DNA of 64,000 nt from NCBI GenBank assembly GCA_030248225.1, contig JASANE010005042.1, positions 33,285-97,284 on the forward strand, given 5' to 3'. Numbering within the stretch: the stretch's first letter is position 1; every line of letters begins with the position of its first letter. Positions 1-10,042 of the stretch are shown piece by piece. The notes under the pieces were generated by a model that worked only from the letters and a program-made list of their open reading frames with translations, ran no database searches and was not told where the DNA came from. A program made the position numbers and the translations under genes. Source of the DNA: Trileptium ribeirensis. Taxonomy: Eukaryota; Nematoda; Enoplea; Enoplida; Thoracostomopsidae.

Positions 1-766
1 TAACTTGTTGATAATCTTGTTAGTATGGCATTTATTTGCAAATATATTTATAACAAAATGATTCCTAAGTGCGGCTAAGCAATACGTTTAGAGTTAAGAA
101 CTAACGCCATTGAAGCAAGGATTTATAGGTCGAAAAGCAATCAAAATCATGACTTCTCTACAACCAGGTGGTCCAAAACTCATGTTCGATGATGGCTATT
201 AAAAGCATCCTCACACTTATATATGCTTCGCACTGTTGCCATCGCTGTATCGTTATAAACCCTATAAATATGAATAGTCATGAGAAAGGATAGCTAACTG
301 ATGATTAGCCTAGACAGTTCAGCCACTTACTGATTCAGCAATGCGGAGAGGGCCCCACGTCAGAATACAGGCATGTGACATAAATTTGAAACATGAAGCG
401 TAGGATTAAAAATAAATATATGAAGATTATTTTGTCAGTAAAAAAGGCGCCTGTTGAAAAAATTTGCTCAAAAATTTCCAAACCGTCCCTGTCACAAATT
501 TGAGACTTCAAAATTGACCTTATCCTTTCGGAGCCACATCGTGTTTGCCTTTTATCTTAAGTTTTCTTACGTTCTATTCAGTTTTAATTCTAAATAACTA
601 AAACTTTAGTGATCCATAATATTTAAAACAGACGCGTTGATATCATATATGCAGTCAATGAAGCAAACTTATCTTTGGCAAGAAAATTGTCCAAAATATT
701 ACTTATAATCGAAAATAGTTCAAATAAATTGATTCAGCTAATCTAAAACTTGCATAACTGTTTCAG
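1..766. other. Intron or upstream flank of the SLC4 gene, no exon recognised
   Basis: AT-rich DNA. The preceding SLC4 exon should encode an APGE.PKF.GI-like segment and end two bases into an Arg codon. I looked for such an ending before a GT donor and found none, so this stretch is read as intron. Confidence 0.5.
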
Positions 767-839
767 AGAACAACGTGTTACTGCGGTTGTCGCCCACACA
801 TTGATCGGGCTTGCTGTGTTACTAACGCCAATAATTCGG
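767..839 (+). CDS. SLC4 transporter exon encoding the EQRVT segment
   Basis: The acceptor is ttcag at 762-766 and the donor is GT at 840. The exon starts inside an Arg codon (two bases come from the previous, unseen exon) and ends on a complete codon. It reads (R)EQRVTAVVAHTLIGLAV and then LLTPIIR, matching the conserved SLC4 segment REQRVTG..(V/I)F.LTG.SV.L just before a late transmembrane span. The open frame continues into the intron only by chance. Confidence 0.88.
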
Positions 840-2021
840 GTAACGTTTGAATATTTTCGGTACATTACATTGTTGCTTTACAAGACCACATACAGTATGA
901 TCATACTACATGCTCAAGGTCCCGGTTCCCGAACGAGGAGGGAGGTGGGCAGTCGGGGTACACAGCACGTACGGCGTTGCGACACTCAACTGCAGGTTCG
1001 GCGCCTCCAGGGGGTTCGGGTGACTGTAAGGGATATGCAGTCTCTCGGGGAAGACAGGGGTTATGCAGTCTTTAGGATGGTAACCCTTGTACAGTCTTAT
1101 GAGCATGTATGAGTATTGTATCAAGTCGGTTAACCCCTACCCTCCACTGCTGTATATGTTTGAACAACTTGATATGTTTCAAAATGCTTATCTCATGACA
1201 AGAATATGATGTTACAAGCTGGCTTTATGTCGTGAGCTGCTTTGTCCGGACAATGTGTATCCAACTTTGAATATATTGAACCGCTCATATCTCTTCAAAA
1301 TTTTCGGACCCAATCGCCATTGGCGTTATGAAAAGCGCTTGAGAAGCTTCCAAAGGGAGAGTGGTGGCAAATTGTCGGGGGGGAGTAGCTGAATCCTCGG
1401 GTGTTAGCCCCCTTGCCTCCGTGAGAATTTAGTCTGTAGCAACTTGATATGATCCAAATGCTTATGTTATGACAAAACTATGATATATAGTCGTGAGCTG
1501 ATAGTCCATATCCCACTTTGACGTACTGAACCGTTTATAACTGCTCAAATCTTCCGGACCGAAGTCGTAGACCCCTTAATAAACACTGAGGTATGAGCAT
1601 CAATAAGGCACATTATAACCAAAGAGTCCTAAACTCGGCTACCGTAAACATGAAAACTTTAGATAGTATATTATAGCATCACATACTAAAACCTGAATAT
1701 ATTATATCAGTATTCTCCTCAATAAATCAGACATCTTGCTCCTGGTGTGACATAGGAGGTGTACAATACAAAAAATGCAGTAGAGTCTTAACTCTTTTCA
1801 ATCCTATAAAGGTATATTAAATAAATATAATACTAAAGTGTCAATTGCTAAATGGTTTACCGTTCATCAAGGATCAAAAAGCAGACAGTGCATTTGCAAC
1901 AAATGCTGCATATTTAATATATATTCGTCGATGTAATAATGTGAGCGAAATATGACTTTATTTATAAAAATGCCAAATTACAGTATATGGGATAGTTCAA
2001 CTGAAGAAAATTGTGTTTCAG
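840..2021 (+). other. SLC4 intron with a diverged internal duplication
   Basis: Intron between two SLC4 exons. Bases 1160-1320 and 1440-1570 are diverged copies of one another: both run cttgatatg...atgcttat..tatgaca, then gtcgtgagctg, then ctttga and tgaaccg, ending at cggacc. No coding content is seen on either strand. Confidence 0.55.
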
Positions 2022-2090
2022 CTTCTTCCTCTGCCGGTACTACTTGGGATTTTCCTTTATATGGGCGTTGTGTCGTTGTCAGGTCAACAG
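2022..2090 (+). CDS. SLC4 transporter exon, PMPVLYGVFLYMGV segment
   Basis: Bounded by ttgtgtttcag and gtaactaa, this is exactly 23 codons in phase 0 at both ends. It encodes LLPLPVLLGIFLYMGVVSLS followed by GQQ. In other SLC4 proteins the same place reads IPMPVLYGVFLYMGVxSLxGxQ, so the order and spacing fit with no gap. It is too short to show up as an isolated open frame and is supported by family homology and splice sites. Confidence 0.9.
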
Positions 2091-4154
2091 GTAACTAAAT
2101 GTGTTTTTGCATTATTGCAATGCTATAGTCATATAAATTTATTGGCTATAAAATGTAGTTTTTAGAGCAACTGATTTATGCCATCTGTTTTCATTATATG
2201 TGGAGCTAGGTTTGCTGATGAATTTGCAAGATTGTGAGTGAAAAAAGTTGGTTTTATCTAAGTAATATCGATGCCATTTTGCAAATGATTAGTACAGCAC
2301 TACCAAAACTTGGCAAACTTCACAACAGTTGAGACACGTTTGTTAGATATTTTAATAATTTATTTGAATTTAGATATCAATAAGTTACATTAAATAACAT
2401 CAAGATTGAATAAGGGAAGAATATGTCACTTTCTAACCGTCTAATCTAAACATGTTCTTAATGACACGTGCGTTTTCAGCCTCAGACCCTTATTCCTGGA
2501 ATGGTCATCATGCAAACAGGCCCCGTGTTTTTGGGGAGCAGCTTGGACAACCCTCGAAACTGGTGGAGGAAGTCCGAACTACAGCGCTTAAAACAAGTTG
2601 AGGGTCCGAGGTAGCCCCCTCCTCCGCCGAAAAAACGTGGGGTTCTGTGCATGAAGGTTCCTCAGAAATGTGGAGGCAAGGCAGAAAACGACCTGATCAT
2701 TATGCCCTCTTGATTAATTAACTATGTACACGGTAACTTAGCTCAACCTTAGATCATATTTCATAGGTTTTGAGAAATCAGAAATTTCCGAAAGCAAAAA
2801 TTTTGAGCCAGCGGGTAGCCCCGAAAATTTAGTTTTCACACCGTCGCTAGACTCGTACCGCGGGCTCAGAGAATTGATTAGACCCGCGAAGCCCACAACT
2901 TGTAAGGCTATACCGGATGCTGTGTAAGTTGATTATTATTGATTTAAACTATTCTTCTGCATTTAGCGTCGTAATACTTAATTCTTTTCCGCTGGTATTC
3001 TCCGCTAAGGTTGCACCACAAACACATGGACCTATTTTGTAACCTACCTCCCAACCGCTCAGGCTTCTAGTTTAAACGAAAAATTTCCCTCTTAAAAATA
3101 TTGTGTGAAATTGATTATGTCCCCGTCCCATGATCTTTACTATTACAGAAATTCCACAAATGGCTTACTTTTCCGAACATATACTCACTAACACAGACTC
3201 TTAGATAACGCTCGCTAAAGAAATGAACTATCCACTCTTTTGAACAGCGCTTAGTAAAGTAAATAATTTAGAAATTTTGATGCCAGTACCCGCTGTCAAA
3301 TAAATAGAACCTCGAAGTAGCTACTAAAAAGAATCACCGCGTAATTTCGATAGCGGGTTCGAAAGACAACTTTCCAGTTTTCGGAACATTAATCACTAAA
3401 CGGCACCCCTATGTCTTTTTGATGGCGGTTAATTTTACAGAGTCACCTAATCATTTCAACAATAGCGCTTGTTGCCAAACATGTAGTGTTGTGAACTTCA
3501 CAGGTACCCACTGCCCACGGCTACCCGCTAGCCGTTGGCTTAAATTTGAGGCCGACCATGGGAACCAACCGGTAGCCGTACCCGCGCAGAGCTCCGTACA
3601 GTCCCGGGCAAATACAAAGGTCGCCACTAGAAGCGAAGCGACTGTAAATAGAGCAAATTGCGAGCGAGTGTTCAACTAAAGTTTGAGTAATATTTGTGAG
3701 TATTTTGCGAGCACATCTGAAGTAAATTTTTGCTTAGTTTATGGGATTAATTCTTCACTGTATTTAGGAAAGCATGTATAAATTTGGCCTGTAAAATTAA
3801 TTATATTAAGCTATACTGCCGTTACTATTACTTATATCCGTTGGAAATTTAACCAAATTAACTAGAAATTTCTTATTCGGCATATTGGGGGTAAAATATT
3901 TACTAGAATATTGTGGGTATTAAATGCGATTTATTTGCGAATAAAATGCAAGCGAATGGGCACAAAAATGCGATTGAACCGCGAGCATAAAGCCACTGCG
4001 ATTCGGGTGCATTTCGGGCAAAATGCGCGCGGGTAAACTTTAATTAATACTGCACAGTATATTTATTTTTTACTTATTTGGTTCCACCACCACGTTAGAT
4101 GAGTATCAAAACCATTTAATATCAATTGTAATTTTCGGACTACTGATATTTCAG
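2091..4154 (+). other. SLC4 intron with GC-richer islands
   Basis: No exon or transposon protein was recognised. Two GC-richer islands stand out at about 2480-2690 and 3500-3660. A run at about 3925-4035 repeats short gcg-bearing words (atgcgatt, gcgaat, gcgagc), possibly a decayed repeat. Confidence 0.4.
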
Positions 4155-4331
4155 TTTGTTCAAAGAATACTACTATTTTGTATGCCTGTAAAATATCAAC
4201 CGGACTATCGCTTCCTTCGAATTGTTCCACTTCGTCGCGTTCACTTGTTCACAGCGCTCCAGATAATCGGCTTATTGCTGCTATTTGCTGTCAAATACAC
4301 AAAGCAAATATCGATGCTTTTTCCGTTGATG
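4155..4331 (+). CDS. SLC4 transporter exon, PVKYQPD...VPLRRVHLFT segment
   Basis: The acceptor is tgatatttcag and the donor is GTAAGC. The exon is 59 codons, phase 0 to phase 0. It starts FVQRILLFCMPVKYQPD, continues with LRIVPLRRVHLFTALQ, then a hydrophobic span (IIGLLLLFAVKY) and ends with ISMLFPLM. Family members have ...RL.LL.MP.KHQPD..YLRHVPLRRVHLFT..Q, then a membrane span and a FP segment. This is the most strongly conserved of the four exons and fixes the family assignment. Confidence 0.93.
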
Positions 4332-4724
4332 GTAAGCTTATTTTATGTCTCAGCGAAATGAGCTCACAATATTCAACTCTGTAACTCAGAGTTCTACGCT
4401 GAATTGTTAACTTGTATTCGAGAACAAACCATTGCACTTTGTTGAAGAGTTATCTGATGCAAAGAAAAATGATAACGATAACTGAGCGCGGCTTCTACAA
4501 ATAGCGAGAATATTCATTTTATAAAATTTATATCTTTTGGCTAAATTTAATATAGTTTGGAACACCAGCCGTGGATAATGTACAAACATGCAATACTAGC
4601 CTCATTGTTTTTTTAAACTGTGTAAACATGTGTATTTGGACAGATACAAAAACACACGCATCTGTACGCATAGTATATATACTTATAATTTTCACACTTT
4701 AGAAAGTATTATTTCTACTTTTAG

Positions 4725-5156
4725 CTCGTCGTAATGATGCTAATTCGAAAGATGTTAGACAGATTTTTCACTCAAAAAGAACTATTTGCGCTCGACGATC
4801 CTCTTCCAAGCTTTCGTGCGCTGTGGTTGCCTAAACCACGAACACCATCACGAACACCAACTGCACCTAATAGTATGACTAACGATATGACACCACCGCC
4901 GTCTTACAATGAACTAAATCCCAAACTATCTGGCATTTCATTCGGTCGCATCGCTAAAGAATCGCCGACTTCTAACGACCGAAAGACTAGTAGCGATGCT
5001 GACGCTAAGCATCGCTCGGTTAGTTTTCAACAGGGAACGTCGTCGCTTGTTGGACCTGGAAGCGATAAGATTGACGAGATTCATGAAGAGCTTAGCGACG
5101 CAGAGCCTGACGAGCCAATGTTGTCGGCGACAAAACGGGTGGATTTTTCAGAATAA
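4725..5156 (+). CDS. SLC4 transporter last exon: final membrane end and cytosolic tail
   Basis: The acceptor is ctacttttag at 4715-4724. The exon reads LVVMMLIRKMLDRFFTQKEL and then a LDDPLPSF segment, the usual SLC4 exit from the last membrane span (family: L.AVRK.LD..F.Q.EL.WLDD..P). About 110 residues of Ser/Pro/Thr-rich, acidic tail follow. The tail includes TPPPSYNEL, a PPxY-type motif of the kind bound by WW domains of NEDD4-like ubiquitin ligases, and a Glu/Asp-rich stretch near the end. The stop is TAA at 5154-5156, lying inside an AATAAA hexamer (5152-5157). An ATG at 4734 is an internal Met, not the start. Confidence 0.9.
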   Translation, partial: LVVMMLIRKMLDRFFTQKELFALDDPLPSFRALWLPKPRTPSRTPTAPNSMTNDMTPPPSYNELNPKLSGISFGRIAKESPTSNDRKTSSDADAKHRSVSFQQGTSSLVGPGSDKIDEIHEELSDAEPDEPMLSATKRVDFSE

Positions 5157-6700
5157 ATTGTTATCAGTCTTTTTCGTACTTTATGATCGAAATCTGCGCA
5201 TTTCATCAACTAAAATGTTATATAGTTCGTAGTGTATTCAGATTTGGCTCGAATAGCGGAAATTTCAAAGCAATGAGCTCTTTTAAAAATTTACTTTACG
5301 ATACACTTAGTGTTTGTTTTTCACATATATGCTTAGATCATGCAGTGTCGTTCTGTTCGATAAATATTGAAAACTGCTGATTGACATATCGTGTTTCAAT
5401 AGGTAATACTAGTACGACCCATGCCCCTACGCAGCTTACGTTTAAAACCTTCTACTTAAAAGCGTTGTGCATACACTTTTTTAGGAGTGACTTATTACTG
5501 CCTGTTTTTAACAACGATCAGCGAATGTTCTAACATTAGCCACAAATCAGTGCGCTCGACCAAAATTTAATAACATTTCCTTAAAACTATACATAATAAA
5601 AAGATAAAGTTTAAATTATTGGCGTACATAACGCAAATAATGCAAAATAGTTTGGCAGCATCGAATCTTCAAAACACCACTGTATTCATGGAAAATCAAT
5701 TTTTCAAATGTTATAACGCTTCGTTTTACGGTGCAGAAATTACCTTTACTTCGAAACCATGAATGGCATTACTTTACCAGATGCTACGCTGTGACCGTTG
5801 TGTTGAAAATCGTAGTTTAATTGGGGAAAATATAACAATAAAATATAAAAATACTTAGAGTTAGCTAAATTATTAAATTATAAAATAAACGCTACATCAA
5901 TGTATTAAATAATAGTCGTGAAAGCTGGATTATGAAGGTGCATTCGCAAATGGCTGAACCCAATAAAAAGAGATTATCGTAGGCTTCCGCCCGCCGTCAC
6001 TAAGCTTCAACATTGGGCAATTTTGTATACGAAATTATTCTGCTTCTGTCAAGCACTTCAAACTGCCGCAGTACCGGCGAGCGAATTAATATTTGGTGTG
6101 ACCTAGGTTTTTCAACCCAAGGGATGATATTTTATATTGGCATGTATAGATTTCCATCAGTCACTGTTATATATTGTCATGATGTTTTTGTTTGTATATA
6201 TTTTTGTAATAAAGTTATATTTTAGAATAAACGAATCTAAGTAAAACAACAGCGCAAAGCAGGATTCTTTATTGTACTGTTTCTGCAGCTTTCAGTAATG
6301 TTCGGCTCAGTCGATGGAGTGATCTTTTTGGGCTAAGATATTGGACAATTCACATGTCTATGTAAAACAGAATCATTTGAAAGAACCCATGACACGCAAA
6401 GTTCTTGAAAACCCTGATAATGAGAAGAAATGGAGGAAGACACCAGACAAAAATTTGTTCGCATTCGAATTTAAACGCATCCACCCCGGATGTCCACGGG
6501 ATATATTAAACGTGAAAAAACGATCAAAATGAGTGAGCATTGTCACAATTAGCAAAAAGAAAAAAATCGCACATTCCGAAAATGCTCTGTACATAACGAA
6601 CGAACCCAGGCGTCAAGACCAATCGTTCCAATCTATGCGCTTACTTAGCGAATCCGCATAATCGTTTAACCGACGGGAACCCAAACCAAACTTATGTGAA
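5157..6700. other. Intergenic AT-rich DNA after the SLC4 gene
   Basis: Presumed 3' untranslated region followed by intergenic DNA. An AATAAA overlaps the SLC4 stop, and further AATAAA-type hexamers lie downstream (for example about 5595). Short open frames at 5183-5380, 6013-6225 and 6341-6532 show no family motif and no convincing codon bias. Confidence 0.4.
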
Positions 6701-6709
6701 GATTATAAC

Positions 6710-7670
6710 TGTGTGCTAGAGACCAAATCTGACTGGCCATGTGCAGAAAGGCTTAACGCAACCGCGAATAACAATACGAGATGCCGCTTGACTATTATTA
6801 GATGCACTTACATTCCTGTGAAACAACATAGCTTTAAATGAACGCAACGCAAACAAAACGCCATAAAGTTCATGCATTATTGAACTATGTGGGATCTAGG
6901 CGACCGGCAATCTAGAATGCGCCTTGAATATGGAACCTGCGTTCAGGAGCACCGCTCCACAAGCATAACCCGAAGCGTCCGTGTAACATGACAAAGAAGG
7001 ACGATCCGGAAGAGTCCCCAAAATGATTAACAGATATCCGAATAACAGATCAGAATATCCAGCCAAAAATTTTAATCCACGAGAAGATTGTGTGTCACTT
7101 CTTCAAGGCTATCAAAATCGGAAGAATCTACAAAAGCAAACATTTTCCGGATCCGAAACCCAAAAATCTATGTTCTGAGCAGGAGAAATCTCAGATTTAT
7201 CGTAATTTAATAGTAATCCAGCGAAATGCAAACCGCTTTGAACGATCCTAATTTGCTGTGCAAACAGGGCCAAATTGTTGCACAAAACTAAACCATCATC
7301 AATGCATAAAACGACACGAATGCACTGACTTCTCTACTTCCGCACGACTGGGCGCAACAACTGGTACAAATAAACGGACCCGATGATAGTCGAGGACCGT
7401 GGTAACCCAGAGAGGGAACCGGAAATACTGGTGCTACGTTGGCGCCGAGAATCTCGACTGCCGCTGGACGAAAAATGCTTCAGTTTGCGTTTGATACGAT
7501 CGCGCCCATGAGAGCGATGCCATGGAGCCACCTCGGGATTTGAAAAACATTGTGCCATGTCAAAACCCAACTAAGATATAGTCCAACCTGATGATTAGGC
7601 GACTGACGTAAGCTTTCCTGACTCCGTGATCCATCACCTGCTCGCCATACAAAATCCGTTGGCAAGCGCT
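6710..7670 (-). mobile_element. Degenerate DIRS-like retroelement (reverse transcriptase and RNase H)
   Basis: Read on the minus strand, frames broken by stops and indels encode in order four recognisable blocks. Near 7335-7360 is a piece reading YLYQLLRPVVRK, which matches the ...FTKLLRPLVR.W segment of DIRS-type reverse transcriptases. From about 7325 down to 7150 comes RVVLCIDDGLVL, then GLHFAGLLLNYDKSEISPAQ: the IDD catalytic motif and the aG...N..KS...P.Q motif. At about 6990-6945 is CYTDASGYACGAVLLN, the RNase H tDAS motif. At about 6885-6715 is ELYGVLFALRSFKAMLF, followed by QAASRIVIRGC and the end of RNase H. YR retroelements of this group copy via a tyrosine recombinase instead of an integrase. 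No recombinase domain or terminal repeats were found, so this is a dead fragment. Confidence 0.72.
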
Positions 7671-9960
7671 CTCCACCACTGAGGCTATCGTTGTACTCTC
7701 GTTAATCATAATTCTAAAACTTTGTCGGCAACCAAATTATTAGATCATAAACACATAAAACGGTTCAAACGCGTAGTGGGAAAACTACAATGCCGAAACG
7801 AACTTAAAACAGTAACTTTGATGGTGAACGTAACGCTGAATGAAAACAGAGCACACAAGCATGAACCACAGAAAACACGCTAAGCTGCGTATTCAAATTA
7901 TCTCAACGTTAGCCACCACCTGAGGAAGCAATTCTTGCTAGACGCAACTGATGGAAAAGTGGGACCATTAAATCGAGAGCCACAATTTGATATTATGCAT
8001 TTTTGTCAGAGCAGCCACTTTAAAGCTATTAGAACGTGTATAAGTGCCCCAAAAATGAAATTTCCAAAATTTTGACTAATTTCTTGCTTGTTATGGCTCT
8101 ACAAAGTCATTTAAAGTGTAATTTAATTTGTGAAATTGTTTAAAACCTCGATATATGTATAATTTTGAGACCAAAAATAATCCAATTTTGTCAGTTTTTA
8201 CTTTTGTATGCACCGATGGCTTGAATATGACCGTAGGTTTTCAGCGTTGAGAAATCAGAGCATCCGCAGAGCAAAAAAGTGTTGAAAATGGGTTCAAGAT
8301 TCGATATCGTTTATATATGGGAAAAACATAGTTAATAATTATATTAATTATATTGTAAAATGCATAATTTCATAGCAAAATTACAATTTAAAAATGTTAT
8401 ATTTCATCCTTTTTAGTCAAAGTCAAAACCCTTTCTGCCGGCCCGGTCAGTTTGAGAATATACATATCATACGAAGAAACAAGGGGATGGGTTTACCAAA
8501 ATAAGACCAGTTCATATGACAAAATATTGTTCCGGCACTGTCATTCTTGAATTTTTATAAACATTTTAGCACTGCTATTTGCCAAAAAATTTTGGGATAT
8601 TCCAGCGCATTTTTGTTACCTAACTACCACAAATGGCTTTGTTACTGTTTCGTCGCTACCCAAAACTCATCTCTAAACATAAATGGCACATACGATTTTT
8701 ACGTATTGTGTGCTGATTCTGCACTCTTTAGGAAAGTATATAACTCTGTAAAAATTTTAAGTAGCGTTTTTTAAACCCTAAAAGATTTTGCGCAACTTCC
8801 TTGGAAAATTTTTTGCGGATTCCACACCAAACCGTGTTTCCGTGGCTAATTTTTCACTTATGCGATACGGTATATGACGTTTCACAAGTAGTACAGGAGT
8901 TAACCTAAGTTAACTAAGGTGCTTCCCAAATTCCCTAAGAATCAAAAGAAATTAAATTCTGAAACTATTTATGTGTTTAGAAATTTTGGGAATCCGGGAA
9001 TTTTCAATTTTCCTATTGTCGATTTGCGATATTGCCGATTTCCAATTACGATTGTCAGATTTTCGAATCCGTGACACCTGCCGATTCCCCAAATCATTAA
9101 TCCCAAATCCAACCAATTGATAACCCTAATTTAATTAGATGACCTGCGCTGAGACCGTTGCATAAATAACTAACCAAGCCATGTTGTTAAAGCTCAGTTA
9201 TTGGAAATTCATAGCGGAAGTAAAAAGTGTTTTCGCTGCAAAGATAACTGTAATATTTGACAAAATAATTTTTTCACTCCTTATTTCGTAGTAAACCATA
9301 TCTGAATATCGAGGTGAAATCCGCAACATCCACCTGTCTACACAATCGACACGTGCACACTCAAAACTAATAGAACCAGCGACTCCAATGCCAGAAATTA
9401 TCATTTCGAAATAAATACCGCACATCCCAACGTATAATTGCTCCTGGCTATATATTCCATACTGTTGACTATGTTAGAAAATATCGACGATATAGTATGT
9501 AGTAAACCAAATGGTGCTGTGGGCACTTGTACCGCTGAAATTTAAATCAATTACCGCTCATCATCCTCCAGCCTTGGTAACAGCGGTATCTACGCGATTT
9601 GGATACAAAATTTGTTGTTCTGATCACCTATTCAGGCGCTATAGGTTTTATCTCTAATGTTAGGCTTGCAGCTGCCTTAGCTTAAGTCACCAGTACTATG
9701 GAAATTCTGTATCACATCACTTTATAGAGGTTTATTCACAATACACGCGAAGAATTCACTAAGACAAAGACTTAAAGTTAAACAAATTTGCAGAATTCCA
9801 TTCAACTTTGAACGTTAAACAGTTAACCCTCTCATGCCCACTAGGCCCAAATAGACCCAACGAACATTGCGACTCGTTGTGTTTATTGAGTTTGTCGTAT
9901 ACCGTACGTTTGAACGTGCGTTGTTATTCGCTCGCATAGTGAGGTGCTTTAAGGAGCCGA
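7671..9960. other. Intergenic AT-rich DNA
   Basis: No gene recognised. Bases about 8985-9115 form a run of short degenerate words (gatttccaatt, gattcccc, gattttcg) like an old minisatellite. A similar run lies at about 11500-11680. The open frames at 8547-8774 (+) and 9198-9425 (-) lack recognisable motifs. Confidence 0.4.
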
Positions 9961-9964
9961 GCAA

Positions 9965-10042
9965 CAGCTCTCAGATAGCTCAGTGGTTTGCGTACACAAG
10001 TTTCACTCGTGCGTTTCGGGTTCGATCCCTGGCGCAGGCTTG
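9965..10042 (+). repeat. tRNA-like sequence, probably a SINE head or tRNA pseudogene
   Basis: It contains a good A box (TAGCTCAGTGGTTTGCG) and B box (GGTTCGATCCC) at tRNA spacing, a T arm that can pair, and an anticodon-like loop with a TTC triplet. The expected 7-base acceptor stem does not form, so it is not called a functional tRNA. RNA polymerase III promoters of this form head many animal SINEs. Confidence 0.5.

Larger units (their letters stand above)
767..5156 (+). other. SLC4 bicarbonate/anion transporter gene, 3' part (4 exons)
   Basis: Gene model: exons 767-839, 2022-2090, 4155-4331 and 4725-5156, joined by GT-AG introns of 1182, 2064 and 393 bases with matching phases. The spliced product gives the C-terminal half of an SLC4 transmembrane domain. 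It begins with the hallmark EQRVT segment, then the PLPVL-GIFLYMGV segment, the PVKYQPD...VPLRRVHLFT segment and finally the LIRKMLDRFFTQKEL...LDD end. SLC4 proteins move bicarbonate, with chloride exchange or sodium coupling, across the plasma membrane. This part does not decide between the exchanger and cotransporter classes. The N-terminal cytosolic domain and first membrane spans must lie left of base 1; I found no earlier exon in 1-766. No stop codon or frameshift interrupts the joined exons, so the gene looks intact here. Confidence 0.9.

Noticed and set aside
840..1112. Open frame running on from the first SLC4 exon
   Set aside because: The homology stops exactly at a GT donor and resumes at 2022, so the extension is intron.
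3451..3675. Minus-strand open frame with a signal-peptide-like start in an SLC4 intron
   Set aside because: It has no ATG at its start (TTG only), no family motif and no splice support; chance in a GC-richer island.
9965..10042. Functional tRNA gene
   Set aside because: The acceptor stem does not pair although A and B boxes are good.
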